Assembly: GCF_040436345.1 (NCBI RefSeq)
Contig: NC_133232.1
Span: 17,131,720-17,195,719 of the forward strand
DNA from: Pagrus major
Taxonomy: Eukaryota; Chordata; Actinopteri; Spariformes; Sparidae
DNA length: 64,000 bases
Direction of reading: 5' to 3'
Shown: positions 32,295 to 45,809 of the stretch, one piece after another
How the letters are laid out: each line of letters starts with the position of its first letter
Numbering within the stretch: position 1 is the stretch's first letter
Program-made: the position numbers and the translations under genes
Notes under the pieces: generated by a model
What the model was told of the DNA's origin: nothing
Databases searched by the model: none
The model's input: the letters and a program-made list of their open reading frames with translations, nothing else

Positions 32295-34226
32295 ATAACC
32301 CACTGGAGGACCTTCTCATCTAGACACACACAGAAACACACACCCAGGCAACTTGTCATAAACCATCGTAGTGTCTCTCTCTCGCTTTTTTTTCTTTCTC
32401 TGTCTTTGTCAAACACATGAATACACATATTTCATCAGCATGGAAGAGTTTACTGTAGTGAAGTCTTAGCCAGAGGTGATCTGGTTTCTGCTGGTCTGCT
32501 CTGTCGAGGTCTCTGAGTGTACTGGTCTGCTTAGTTCTCCACTGCTCTGTTCTTCTCTGGAGTGACACGTAAAGAAACGGCACTTTTTGGACTGAAGGAA
32601 AAGAAGAGATGTGATTTGACTAAAGCTCATCTCTCACAGAGGCATTAACCCCAAACATGCTCCCCTGCCCAGCAAAGGCAAAGAATTGTTTACTTGTTTT
32701 TTAAATCACCTGAATTGGATGGTTTTTTTTCTCCTCTGCCCTGTTTGGACTGGCTCACATCGGGAAGACAAAGAGTGAAACAAATTGAGGAAATAATTAC
32801 AGGTACCTCAGAAGAAACGTGTTACTGCAGATGTTGAATGTCAAGATGATCTGACAGCACTGGCCTCAGTGTTTCCACAGGGTGCGGATTTTATTTTTGA
32901 TCGCCTGAAGCTCCAGAATCCAACACTTGGGAGTCAGCCTGAACACAGCATTGCATTTATAATATAACTACAGTGAGAAGAGAAGTCACAAAGCATCTTA
33001 CAGGTGCATTTTTAGAGAGTATTAAGAACTACAGTGACATAATTCCATAATACAAACATCTTTCAGATGTTGTAGATGTGTTTTGGGTGTCACCCAAATA
33101 ACTTCTACATATGGGAAACAGAATTATTAGATTAGAAAAAAAATGTTTGCAAACTGCAATCACACTTGCCTTTGGGATCAGCAGAGTGAAGTTCAAAGTG
33201 TCCATGTTTGAGGATGAAATGCCAGCAGGGATGCACGGGCAATGAAATTGCTAACGAATACCAATCTCACTTTATTGAACCCATCTGTGTTTTGCTTCTT
33301 GTTGCCATCACAACATTAATTCCTTCAGTCTGTTCGACTGTCAGACCAAGCACGAATTCAACCACGTATTAGCCGTACCACTGGGGAAACATAAATCTGA
33401 GGCACTCTGATGCAAATAAACAGTTTTAAAAGCTTTTAAAGAAGCAAAGATATTAACTCTTAAGAGTCTTCACCAGGCTACAAAATGTTTTGCACTGCTG
33501 TTCTTTTTTAAAATGAATTTCATGTCATGTGACGTACGCTACTGAAGCGATTAGTGCATTCAACCCACGCTGACTTCGACCTCCCTTCAGCTATTGCTGT
33601 TTAGTTGTTTTTTTTACTGATTCACTGATTTTTATTTCTCTGCACTATGTCCACAGTGAAACTGGGAGCCTTGATCGGCCATTACAAATACCATTAATAA
33701 CAGTGCGTGAACAGCTGTCTGTGAAGATTATAAAGTGAAAGTCTGTGATGGACATCAAAAACACTCCTTAAACCTATCTGTGTGCGGATTGGCCCTGACT
33801 TAAAGGGAGCACACACAAAACTGGACACTAAAAGCAACTACAATAATTCAAAATACTCGATTATAAATTCAGTATTCAGAGGTTAAACCTGTGTATTCAT
33901 TCAGTCATTAAGAAATAAACCGTGTCTCATGACTAAAGCCTTTACAACAGTCATGAATGAAATCTTCCAGACAGACACGTGAAGTTATCTTGGTAAAAAC
34001 TTTAGATCCTGTACCACACTGAGGGAGCCTTCTCTACTTCCACAGTGGAATATTGCGAGCCAGCTCAATTAGTTCAGTAACGTTTGCAGGATTAAGGTGG
34101 GAACATCTTGAATGTAGTCCATGAGCTTTTCTTTAATTTATGAAAACCTTTGTACTTAACCTTTAGAAAAACCTGTTTGAAGTATTATTGTAGGAGAAAC
34201 GGCGTTTCACTGAGTTATACTTTGAC

Positions 34227-34232
34227 AATAAA
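34227..34232 (+). terminator. fmr1: Candidate fmr1 polyadenylation signal (proximal)
   Basis: AATAAA followed within 30 bases by TTTTGGTGTAAGTTTTATT, a GU/U-rich element. It is the first hexamer after the stop with good context. Confidence 0.4.
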
Positions 34233-35544
34233 TTTTGGTGTAAGTTTTATTATTCCTTGTTTTCCAAGTTATTCTGGGGCCACATCTCTTACTTAGACAT
34301 TTTGTGTAATAACCTTAATTTATTGTTATTTCCTGTTAGCTGTATTTTGTAACTTGTAGGGCAGAGCACAGGGACCGACGACAGATTTACTTTCAGTTAC
34401 ACCAAATTGTAATCTTTATTAAAAAAAAAACAAACGTGATTTAAATTCCACATCGGTCTCCTTACTTTTAAACTGCAGGACTTTGCATGAAGCCAGAGTA
34501 TAAAGTCAGGTTTAATGAAATAAGATTTTCATCTTCTCGTTCAGGTTTCTGAGCCTCCTTTGTGAAATCTCCTCTGGATTAAGAGCAGAGTGTTCACCAC
34601 AGTCGTAAAGCTGCAGACAGTCAGTTTTCTGTCACAATGAGGCTTTCTTCTTATCTTTGTGCCTTGGATTTATGCTCCTCTATTACTGTGAATCTGGCCT
34701 CTTCTAAAATGCACCTGACTCCTCTGAATAGATCAAAGCTTTTCATACTCTGTTAAAACTCATCTGTTGTTTTTTTCTTTGTCATACATGGGCGTTTCTT
34801 GTATGGGTGATTCTGTGACCCTATATGCATCTATTTGAATTCTTTTGGGGATGCACAATGGTACAAGATGACTTCTACGGTTCCTGGTGATTCATTTAAT
34901 CCCAGAACAGATTGAGTCTTCTTTAACATTGCTCTAAACTTATCGTCCTCGTGCTTGAGCACCGCGCCACACAGACTCGCACAAACAGAGGACTAGACGG
35001 TCATGTCAGGTTTCCAGACATCAAAGAAACATCAGACAAAAAAACAATGTGTTGACTTGAAGCTCTCATCTGGAGGTGCTGTTCGGTTTGACACCTCAGA
35101 GAGTTTCTGATTTTATAAAGCTTCTGCATGGTAATATCCTTCATGGCATCATCATTGAAATAACTCAAGTCTAATTAAGGCGGCATGACTGCCTTTAAAG
35201 ATCATGTACATTCTCAGTTGTCCCAAATTGTATCCTAAACTCAAACTGACTGCAGTAACATGGATGGGCTAGTGTATACAGTATTTTTAGATTTATGACT
35301 GAGGGGAAATTGATAATAGCGTTAGTTTGAATAAACTGTTGAAATGTGAGAAAGTCACTGTAAAATAAAAAAAAAAATCGAAGCAAAAAAAAAAAGGTTT
35401 CTCGAGGTTTTTCTGTGCATTCATAGGCTTATCGACGTGAAATTCTGTAACAAATCTAGTATCTTGTACAATATCAGGGCTAGCTAATGAGCTGTGAGCT
35501 TCAGTTTTAGTGTTGCCTGGTGCAAATATTGTGGGATTAAGAAG

Positions 35545-36114
35545 TTGAAGGTGCAATATGTAAGAATTTTACTTTAAAACATTAAAAAAACAACATTGTC
35601 AACTGAATGTGAAGAAATAACAGTGTTGACACTAAATCTAAATGTATTTATGTTGTGCTGAAGAGATATCTACTGAAGTTAGCGCGCTAACCAGCTAGCC
35701 AGGCCTGAAAACCCAGTGGTCCAAGCGGTGTCAACACCAACACTCACCTGGTAGTCTTAGTAGCTTAGCTAACAATGGGAAACTAGCCTGGCTCGATCCA
35801 AAATCTGTCTTCTAATTATGTAACTCTAACTCTTGGAAAGAAAGCGAATAAGCGCTTTTGTGAAAATCGTATCTTTTCCCTTCAAAATTGCCTTCATTAG
35901 GAGCTTCTTCAGTTAGCGTAGCATCAAATAACTTTACAGTCGGTTGGATCTACTTCAAACAGCCACTGCGCTCCATTTTCAACAGATGCTTTGTGAGATT
36001 TCTGCATTATATACTTGACGTATCATTTGGGAGAAAAAACGTAACTCTTGTGCTTGAAAGCTGCGAATGCTCAGAGAAACCTCACCATATTTTGTGTGAC
36101 ATGTGCCTTTAATT
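35545..36114. mobile_element. MITE, degraded copy (AGGTGCAATATGTAAGAA family)
   Basis: The left end GAAGGTGCAATATGTAAGAA is well preserved. The right end (GTGACATGTGCCTTTAA) is diverged from the family's ACATATTGCACCTTTAA. The interior contains CAGCTAGCC and CTAGCCTGGCTCG words. The right boundary is tentative. Confidence 0.55.
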
Positions 36115-38041
36115 GTGGCTAGTATCACAACCTAGACATGTAAATCAGGGATGATGAGACGCTCATAACGGACCAGATGTGTGTAAAGGTGGCTACTTCC
36201 TGTTGTGACGTTGCTGATTCAGCCCGGGTCATCACTGTCAACGCTGAGAATTTTCGAGCTTCCTTTCAAAACTCGACGGGTTGGTGTTGACTGTGCGGGC
36301 GATGTTGGCGTACCAGGAAACCGCCAGCTTTAACCACCTGATCCTTCTTTAACACTGAAGGTGTTGTATCATTGTACAGTCGACAAACATGAGCCTGTAG
36401 CTGATGACCTGGTTCAATTCATCTGTGAAATGGATTCAGTTGCTTTTGTTCATGACCTTGAGCTACTTTGGCACCTTTGGTTCCAAAGTCAAAGAGCCGT
36501 TTCTCCACACGGACCCCTTTTTCAAATGTTCTCTTAAGATGCAAAATGGTGTAACCCAGTGAAACTTTCCCTCGAAAGTAACTGAAGCGATGAAAGGAAC
36601 TGAAAAGATTTCCGAGGTTGAGCCAGGTCTTATCTTTTTACCAGAGATCAGTGTACCTTCCTAGTCTTGCAATGCATGTACATCTTTATTATGGATTATG
36701 GAGACTTTCTCTAGGTTCGGACACATGTTTAAAAAAAAAAAAAGACATTACATAAGTTTAGTTTTTTGAGTCAGTGTTACTTTGTCTCATTCCTCCTTGA
36801 CCTGAGTTCAGCTGGAGTAGCCAGCCATGAGTTACGACAACCATCAACTTTGAGTCAGCGACACTTGGGGAACCTTTAGAACATGTCACAAAGAAACGGT
36901 TATGTAACATGAAACAAACTTTCTTTTTTTTTTTTTTAAGAATTTAATTTCTCTTTTTTCAGAAGTATTATAGGTGTCAATTTCTCTCACTAATCGGTTA
37001 GGACCTTTGCTTTCACTGTTCCCAGTACGCATTCTCTGCAGTGAAAGTAACCTCTATATTGTCAATAGAGCATCAACAGTATGGAGTTGCTTTGTATTGT
37101 ACAAAAAAAAGAAAAAAAAAACATGATGGAAAAAAGAAGGGAGGGTGGCATACTGTATATAATGATGTCATTATTTGTCTGAGAAAAGATTTGTACTATT
37201 GTTTCAAATGTGCACTTATCCTGATATTTTCTTTTTTTTTCGCTGTTTAATATCAGTTATATGCTAGAGCTCTTGATAATAAACTTAATGATGTGTGAAA
37301 AAATAGTATCCTCTATAGCAGGGTTGAGCCACACACAGCTGTTATTAACAATGAAATGTCCATAGTGCTGCAGAACTTCAAAAATAGCGTTACTGTACAG
37401 AAAGAGGGTGAAGACGTTTTTTTATCTGACGGGGAAAATCCACCTAAAACTGGAATTCTGACTGATATAATGACTGAACTTCCATTCTGAGATGGAAAGT
37501 CCTTTATAATGAAACCTTTCATCCATAACGAAGAATAGAAGCTGTAATGGAACGTAATAATATATGTGCTTAGTTTAACTCAATCCATGAACATTTAGAT
37601 ACTAAATTTGTTTTAAATGGCTGAAAGCAGCGACTTTTAACGGGTGTTTAATCTTTGTTGTTCAAAAGATTTTAGGTTGTTGAGTGTCAACGTACATTTG
37701 TAACAACTAGAACACTAATTTGACCAAAAAAATAAATAAATTACATCGAAAGTCCCCTTACTGGCTCTTTTGAGGACCACATCTCACAGTCTCTGTTGGC
37801 AGATAAAGTTTACTTAGACCTGTTGAGGAGCTAAAATTAGTTTTAATGGTTAAGGTGTAAGGGAAATAGGAAAACATTTTACATAAGACTATCAGTCTCA
37901 ATCTAATGTCCGTGCGCTAACGGCTACAGCCAGGAAGCAGTTAGCTTAGCTAAGTAAAGACTGAAGAAGCTTCGGGAAACAGCTATCTCTCCAAAGTTAA
38001 AAAAAAAAAAAAAAAAAAAAATACACCTATGAGCACCTCTT

Positions 38042-38323
38042 AAATGCCAATATGTAAACATTTTTGTTTAAAACATTCAAAGATTAACTAAAATGATCAA
38101 AGTTAGCATGCTAAACAGCTAGCCCCTCCGATATAAAACAACACCAACAATCCCATGGTGCTCCGGGGTCCCAGTCCAGACCCTCAGCTAATACAACCAT
38201 GTGCTGCATTGTTAAATGAGCCTAACAGCTAGCAGGATAAAAGGTTAAAGTGGTGATATGCTGCCCCCATAAGTTTGGAGTAGGAATTTGACAGGTGGCC
38301 AATGTTTACATATTGCACCTTTA
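38042..38323. mobile_element. MITE copy (AGGTGCAATATGTAAGAA family)
   Basis: The left end reads AAATGCCAATATGTAAACA and the right end TGTTTACATATTGCACCTTTA, matching inverted family termini. The interior has GCTAACAGC-type words (TTAGCATGCTAAACAGCTAG). A 22-A run lies just upstream (about 38000-38021). Confidence 0.65.
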
Positions 38324-40274
38324 AGCTAAATAACTTAAATTTCATTTGTTTATTTCAAACACCAATAGAACTGTAAAACGTTGCAAAGCTCCAGCACTCA
38401 AGTTCCTCTAAAAAACACAATTTATTGTTTTTACATTTATATTATATTTACTTCGGACAGAGCCAGGCACCTTGTTTCCACCAGGATTCTAGTCTTTATG
38501 CTAAGCTAAGCTAACAGTCTCCCAGCTTGAGTACAAACAAACATCAGAGTGGTATTGATTTTGTCATCTGTCTGTATTTTCCCCAAATTTCCCAACACTT
38601 TCATGTTTGTAAAGAAAGCAGATATCGATTTACCTTCTAGCATGTAGCTTTGAGAAAGGTTAGCCTGCTACAGAGACTGAAGTAACCTAAAGAAATAAAG
38701 TTTTATGGTGGATTTTCCCTTTAATTTTTAGTCACCAGAATGGTGGATAAAGTTGAGTGTTTCATTTAGATTTCCTTAACATTTTATATTCTGTTCTTTT
38801 TGACTTGTATACATTTTTTCCTAAGGTGAAGCTAGCATGGTGCTGGCGGCGAGACTTGTCTCCCAAAAGCCAGTTCCCCTTAAACTGACAAAAAGAGAAA
38901 AAGCCACATTGACGTCATTGAAGGTCCAACCTTCACATCAGCTGTGTTGTATCACACCAGAGACAATGAATTTCTTTGCATCTGTGGCTGTGCTTCAACC
39001 TGCTTGTTGGTGTATTTTATCGTGCCTCCAAACACCAGGTTGAGAGTGTATGTCAGACTTTTTAACTGCTGGAATTTAACCAACAAAAGCAGTTTAATGG
39101 CTTTTTCATGCTTTGGTATGATTTTTTAGGGGCATTACTAACAATCTGTAATGCTAGGCCAAGGCTTGTACTTTCATGGACAGTGTAAAATAAAAAAGAT
39201 GTGGGAGGACTGTTGCATGCTGACCGGTTGAGGTCATTCAAGAATTGGTGCTAAGGAGGCATTTCTACAATAGGGATTTTACTGAGAGTCTCCTATAACT
39301 GACCGGTTGTGACATTATCCAATCCTACTGACTGCAGTCGAGATCATGGCAGAAAAAAAAAATGTCGCGTGGGAAAACATTGTAATTGTGGTCGTATGGA
39401 AAGCTGCATGGGAAACATTTCCCTAGAAGTAGGTTTGTGAACAATTTGGCATCCCAAACCAAAGTTCAAGACAAGCAACAGGGATCGCACATTTCCAGGA
39501 TCAAGCTGTGTACATTTTGATTCATGCTGGCAATTAAAGGTGTCACATGGGATACCAAATGGCACCATGAAGAACATTGTGCATTGAGTTAATCCAGGTT
39601 CTGCAGATGTTCTTCAGATGCTTAGTTGGACTGTCTTCTGTTTGTTCCTCTGTCTCCAGTCCATCAGAACAGTACTATTACATATGTAATCTGGTACTCC
39701 GTGTAATAGAATGGCACTACCAAAACTATATAATCCGTAAAGATGGATTTTGAAAGAGTAACGCTTTTTCAAATAGGGAATCACTGTTAACTCACATGAA
39801 ATGTTTCATACTAAAATTGATGAGTGGACTGTTTTATCTCTTAACGCACTTCATGTAACGATGCTATTACCTTGTGATGTCTGTTTGGAGGGATTAGATG
39901 AGAGATTTGTGCTTCAGACATTTTGGATCTTTCCGCCATTGTCACTTTAAACAGACTGTTGAAATAACTGAGAGTGAAATTAATTTTGATTTACAAAAAC
40001 TACGTTTTGGCAGCTGTTGACATATTGAAGAGTTTCATGTCGATAGTTTAGGGTCGTTGACTGTTTTTCTCATGAAGTGTACATTGAGGGTGTTTTCCAG
40101 CAAATTGATTTTCTTGATATTCAACTGGGTGATCGTCTGATTGTTGGTGATTGTCTTGAAAGGTTTGCTGTTCTAATGTTCTGGTGTACGGAGTGTATTT
40201 TTCCCATGATCCAATGGGTTGCAGAAGGGGAATGCTAGTGATTTAATTTGCATTTGGTGTGAATGACTTTTATA

Positions 40275-40629
40275 TGGGAGCCCATTTCTGCCAGTTATAG
40301 GTCGTTAAAGAAGATAAAAGCTAAGCAAGAAAACATATTCCCATGCTGAGTCATAATTATGAGTTAAAACGTCCAAATTTATCGGAAAACTTTGACATTT
40401 CATCCCATAACTGTGACCTTTTATCTCGTAATTTTAATTTAACTCATAACTATGTCGTTTTATTTAATAATTTCATCTTTTTATCTCATAATTTGACCAT
40501 TCAATTCCATTATTATGACTTTTTATCGTATAATTTCAAACTTTTATCACATAATTATTACTTTTTTCTCACAATTAAAATTTTTAGCTCATATTTATTT
40601 TCTCTGCGACTGGCAGAATTGGGCTTCCA
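40275..40629. mobile_element. Inverted-repeat element carrying an internal 21-base minisatellite
   Basis: The ends TGGGAGCCCATTTCTGCCAGT and ACTGGCAGAATTGGGCTTCCA are reverse complements with few mismatches, flanked by TA on both sides (40273-40274, 40630-40631). The interior is about ten degenerate copies of a 20-22 base unit resembling CATAATTATGACTTTTTATCT. This is a non-autonomous DNA transposon with an amplified core. The 116-codon frame across it is only the translated repeat. Confidence 0.75.
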
Positions 40630-41316
40630 TACATTTATTCTTTGTCAGCTGCATAGGATCCTCAAATGTGAAAGAGGCATCAGACTGAATTAACCAATCC
40701 TTACTCTTAAAGCTAGAACGCTGTTTACTGTGTTGGTTTGCAAATGTGGTCAGGTTACGGAGGTTTTGTCCCAACCTCGTCCACAAACCTTGATTTTGAC
40801 TTGACATCCCAGAGGAGATGCTCTCTAAACAAGAATTATGAGAATTCTGAAAGCACAAGGATTTGAATGGTGGAGTCCCAGTTCAGTTCAGAAACTTTCA
40901 ATCCTTTTAACTGGAAAAATGTCTCATATGACCATTTTGCATCCCTCCTTCACTAAGCATTTAGTCCTGACGGGGTTTGCAGCACGAGTAATGTGGAACC
41001 AACGCAAGACAAGATGAGCCAAAAACGATGTTGTTGTAGCTCGACAGTCCACCGCAGATCTCAGCAGTCACTTATTTGCAGAATGTATATCACATCAAAT
41101 ATACTAACGAGACTCTACTGTTCAACAGTGGAGGGCCAGAAAGTGCAGACACGCAGAGAATCTGTAGATACTTAAACCAGGGTAGTCAAAAAAGCTGTAA
41201 ACCTTGTGTGCACTTTGGGCATTTTTTGTTTCCTTTTGTACATACTACTAGCATTTAAGATGTTTGGGTTGACATGTCTGGTTATAGTGCAATATATTTT
41301 GTATGCAAGCAGTTTC

Positions 41317-41326
41317 AATAAATAAA
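41317..41326 (+). terminator. Orphan polyadenylation signal AATAAATAAA
   Basis: Two overlapping AATAAA hexamers follow 'gcaagcagtttc' and precede AAGGTCGATCTTCC. The preceding 150 bases are T-rich and resemble a typical vertebrate 3' UTR terminus. It lies 9 kb beyond the fmr1 stop with no intervening gene, so it could mark a very long fmr1 isoform, a non-coding transcript, or nothing. Confidence 0.3.
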
Positions 41327-41939
41327 GGTCGATCTTCCTCCGTGAACTCCGACTGATCTCTGCTTTTTATGAGTTTTAGGATTTTTATATAGACAGATAG
41401 TCCCATGGAGGCCCAGTATTAATGATAAAGGATGTTTTGACCTGGACCCTCTGACAGGTGACAGTGTCCTAGTTGTCTTGACCGCCGCATTTAGTGTTTG
41501 TTGGAGCAGATAGTCGGTCTGAAAAACAGAAGACATGAAAGTGAAATCTTTGTTCAAACATGGCCATTATAGCCAAGTACACTGTAACTTGAGACTTTGT
41601 AGTTCCTGGGGTGGCCAGGTGGACCTCAGGGATCCTTCTACAATTAATTCAAGGACACACCTCTGTTCCATTCATTACAGCTTTGTATGATAAAGCATCA
41701 CGGCCTTGAATTGGGTCAGCATGCTTGGTCCACTAGGGGAAATGACCACAAGGATGATCGGGATAAAAGGCTATATTACAAAGCTACTGGGCACAGTGAC
41801 AATCAAGAGCCAAGGCCAAACTGTTCTGTTCTGGCTCTGCTGACGAAACTGAAGCAAAACTCTTGGAAATATAAACGCTACCAACACCCATGCTCCAATT
41901 CCCAAATTGTTTTGTCGAGATTGTATTCACACCATGGAC

Positions 41940-42208
41940 ACCGGGTCAAGCTTGTGCACCCACTTCAGATTCTGGCTTTAAAAACAAGGTGTTAATAACA
42001 TCTTTTGAAATCAATTTGGGATCTCGGAGCTTCCAGCTTACACCGAAGTCTCCATCTACTTCAGTTGCATTGGAGAATGCTGCAACGCTGTTTTGCTGTG
42101 AAGCTCCAGAAATAGTTTGCGGACCACGAAACTTCCCCCGACTTTCCTTCGGCATGGAGGTGAGCAGATAATGCCTGACTTTTCATTTGAATGTAATTTT
42201 AACTTAAG
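41940..42208. mobile_element. Partial copy of the 2722-3322 inverted-repeat element
   Basis: Shares 'cttgtgcacccacttcaga', 'aatcaatttgggatctcgg', 'gctccagaaat' and 'gagcagataatg' with 2722-3322 in the same order, covering its right half. Truncated at the left. Confidence 0.65.
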
Positions 42209-43450
42209 CGATCTATCCTTTTTAACTGTATCGTGCATGGTGTAACCTATGCTTAGTAATTTGGAGGATCCAGATACAATGTAAGCCAATATGACTGAAT
42301 TCAATAAGAATCGGATGACATATGTTTGAGTAATAAAACTTTTTTTTTTACTTGCCTCCAAAAAAAGGAAGATTTAAAGAACGGTGACACGCTTCCCAGG
42401 CGTCTTACGTGCTTTGCCCTGGAATGATGACTCTGCTGGTCTCCTGTCCAACAGCACAGAGGAGAACCAGAACACAGGTGGGACTGGAGATAAAGAGCAG
42501 GGTGAAGGTAACGGTTAAGAATTAAATGTTCCTAATGGTGTCATGAAAAATAAGACCTCACTGAAAGTTTCTTTCAAAGCGTACTACTTCTTCTGGGCCA
42601 CATGGGGGCGCTGTGGTACTGTGCTGATTCACTGCTGCTTCATGTACCAGAGATAGATAGAGGGAGAGAGAGAGAGAGAGAGCCTGGGCACATATTGAAA
42701 ATTCATGACACGCACTTCACAACTTCTGCAAGATACACAGCAAGTATAATGAGCTCAAATCTGAGAACTTCCTGACTATTTTATCAGTTTGTATTTCTTC
42801 TGGGCTCCGTGTCTGTGTGTGAAACTCTAACTCTCTGTGTCATCAGTGAAATATAAATGACTGGCACAGCTGTGGCTTTAACAATACTGCAAACGACACT
42901 AACGAAGAAGAAGATGACAAAAAAAACCCAAAAAAACAAACAGCCTCTCTGGTCGCGGTAAAGACTGCGTAATGAGTTGGAATTGAATTCACGCGTGTCG
43001 CTCTCTGAATGTTTGCCCTTAATTACATTTTATCTTAATGCCGCTCTATCTCCCCCTGTCATCTCACTCTCCATCAGCTCATCCTGCAATTGCTTTTTTT
43101 AAAAAAAATTCTGCCATATCTGCCTCTATCCTTTCCTCTCCCTCTCTCTCTCCAGTCATTCTCTGTCTCGCAGTGTCTGACCTAGTTTTGGACAGCCTTT
43201 CTTACACACACACACACGCACACACACAAAACCACACACACACACACACAAAACCACTGTTCCCGCAGGTGCTTAAAATCCTTGAAAATTGTTTGAATTT
43301 CTGTGTGGTGTTTTTAAGGTCCGGAGATGTCTGGAATTTTGATTTGTGTGAGGCTGAAATGGCTGGAATTGATCAAGGTCATGAAACAGCACTTTCAGAC
43401 AATATTGCTCATGGCTGGCAGTGTTTTATTCCCATCATGCACTCTGGTTA

Positions 43451-43503
43451 ACTCTCTTCTCTTCTCTTCTCTTCTCTTCTCTTCTCTTCTCTTCTCTTCT
43501 CTC
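43451..43503. repeat. TTCTC pentanucleotide microsatellite
   Basis: About ten near-perfect copies of CTCTT/TTCTC. A pyrimidine-only strand of this length can form triplex DNA. CA-rich runs lie nearby (43203-43255, 43585-43622). Confidence 0.9.
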
Positions 43504-45809
43504 CATCTCAGGCTGCTGTTTGTACTTGTGGTTGTGTGATGCAGAGCAGTGCTGGCATGTTGCCCCAGACCAGACCAAAATACCCACACACACACGCACA
43601 CACGCGCACGCACACACACGGCTACACACCATCCAAAACAAAGACACACATAGAGCCCGCAGTGTATCTTCAAATGTTACTTCCGATACATTTGGACTTG
43701 TCGTCTTCTCCCATCACGGGTATAAACATGCAGCCTTCTTCTGCGTGGGAGGACTTTTCAAAAAAAAAGGAGAGGACGGTGATGTCACAAAGGAACCACA
43801 GTTACAGCTACAGCACATGCTGAGTGAGAAGTTTCAACCATCTGGTCAATCATTATTCATAGCGAGGCGTAAACAGCAAAACGTGCTGCTGGGCATGTGT
43901 TGCAGCAAGTGTATGATAGAGAGCGAGGATGGTGGGCTGCTAAACTGTTGTTAACACGCCGCTACCTCGGATGATCTCACACAAAGGTGAAGTGGCAGGA
44001 GAAAGATACGGAGGAGGGTGAGGGGTGCAGTTTGTGAGGGGTTCAAAGATCCAGAAGAAGGAAAAGACAGATCACACGCTGCTGTTCAGGAGGCTAAAGT
44101 TTAGAAGGCTACAGAGAAGCAGCTGTTTGGACATCCAATCCTATATTTAGGCCAGGTGCAGGGAAGCAGATTCAGTGATGGGAAGAGCAGAGTAACCACA
44201 CGCTGGATTATAGCTCCTGAACTCTGCTGGACTGAACCGGCAACGTTTAGACACCGGCCAGCTGGAGCTCAACTGGTTCGCACTCAGAGTGAAAAACTGT
44301 CTTTTGCAGTGTCATTCTTCATCCAGGAGATTAGTAACAAGCACTAATGTGTCTGCTGATGTCATTTTCACAGCTCAACCTGCCGTATGGTTTAAACAGA
44401 TGAGGAGTTTCGGGTGATCGTTATTTAAAACAAATCAAACACTATCATGGAAACAGGGCTCACAGAGGACATTACAAGGCAGAGATGTGACGGTATATGA
44501 AACCCGAGGGTATAAAAACATGATCTGTCAGAATTAATGAGTGGAAACCAGGTTACGGACTGCAGATTTCACTGGTTTAAACACACAAAGAAAAGAAGGG
44601 TGAGAATGGTGGTAAATCATGACATCGTGCTGGCACGGACTCCACAAGTTGGATCGAAAACCCTGATGACTCATGTTGTCCCAGCGTGATCTGACAGTGT
44701 TCCACAAAGCTTCTTGTGATGTCACAGAACGCTTGGCTGTCGCAGTCTTCAAGTGTTCCCGAAAATGTTCGATATGGATGTGACTGTGGAGGAAAGTCCA
44801 TGAAATCCAGGACTACTTGTGGAGTCCATGCCAGCTCGAGTGAATGATTTCATTAAAGCCAAAAAAGGGGGCATTTTAAATACTGAGATATGTTTTTAAA
44901 GGAGTCAACTTCTCACTCAAATTGTTAAGCTGAAATGATCACTCAACACAGTTTATAGTCCAGCGTCCTTGTCAACTTTGGCCCACTTTACTTGCCGTAC
45001 TTGTGAGCTCTGATTTTCTGTGCATTTGGTGCCATCTATTCCAGTTTAACCTACTTACAAAGCAGCAGCTCATTTACCAACATTTTTCATTCTTCCTTTC
45101 AACTTGTATGTTTTTCAGACCGTGTGTGGTTGCTGCCCAGTTGGACCTATTTTTGGCAATGTTGCCGCAATCTCAGATCTCAGCAGTTACTTTGGTGAGT
45201 TCAGATTCAGTGGAAATGAGGCACAGAGAGTGATTCTTTTCAAGGAAAAGTGTGGAAATGTAAGTATTGCAGATGACCAGCCACATCACAATACCGAGCA
45301 GTATTTCAACACATCTACTATCCAGAATCCAGTAGAAGGTTAAAAACAAATGTAAGACCTCAGGATGACTTCCTTCACTTTTGACGAGAATGTTTCTGTG
45401 CATGGAAATATGTCACAACCTTATTTCCTCAGACTATAATGTTTGTGCTGCAGTCTTACTTTGATGTTTAAACTGATCAGCTAGACGTAGATTTGCCTCC
45501 ACAGCTAAAGAAATTATACTCCTCTATCAGGGCCACAGCCTTCACAAAAGGACACAAATATCACGTCCTCTGTGTTGCTTCTGTGAATTTTGACATCCTT
45601 AATTTACACATAAATTACACAAGGTGGATTTTTAGGGCTGTTTCTGGTCCAAAGTTGGCCTGTGAGGTAAAATGCTCTTAAAATATGTAGGATCCCAATT
45701 TAAGGATTATTTTTTGATTATTTATTTTGATTTTTTCTTTACACTTTGGGTGGGGTGTCAGTACATTTAAGGGAACTTGGGATCCCAGTACCATTTTGTA
45801 TCTTAACAA

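Larger units (their letters stand above)
32295..37283 (+). other. fmr1: fmr1 3' UTR, end uncertain
   Basis: The 3' UTR follows the TAG at 32292-32294. Candidate polyadenylation hexamers with plausible downstream context are AATAAA at 34227 (followed by GT- and T-rich sequence), which gives a 3' UTR of about 1.95 kb, and AATAAA at 37278 (GATAATAAACTTAATGATG). Weaker ones lie near 33415 and 33911. The longer option would include a degraded MITE at about 35545-36114. No coding exon is seen. Confidence 0.4.

Noticed and set aside
40343..40605. Regular repeats resembling a CRISPR array
   Set aside because: The units are 20-22 bases, contiguous and degenerate with no spacers, and sit inside a eukaryotic inverted-repeat element.
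43421..43954. 177-codon open frame between fmr1 and aff2
   Set aside because: It runs through the TTCTC and CA microsatellites and then random sequence. It lacks any domain, and its length is explained by stop-free simple repeats.
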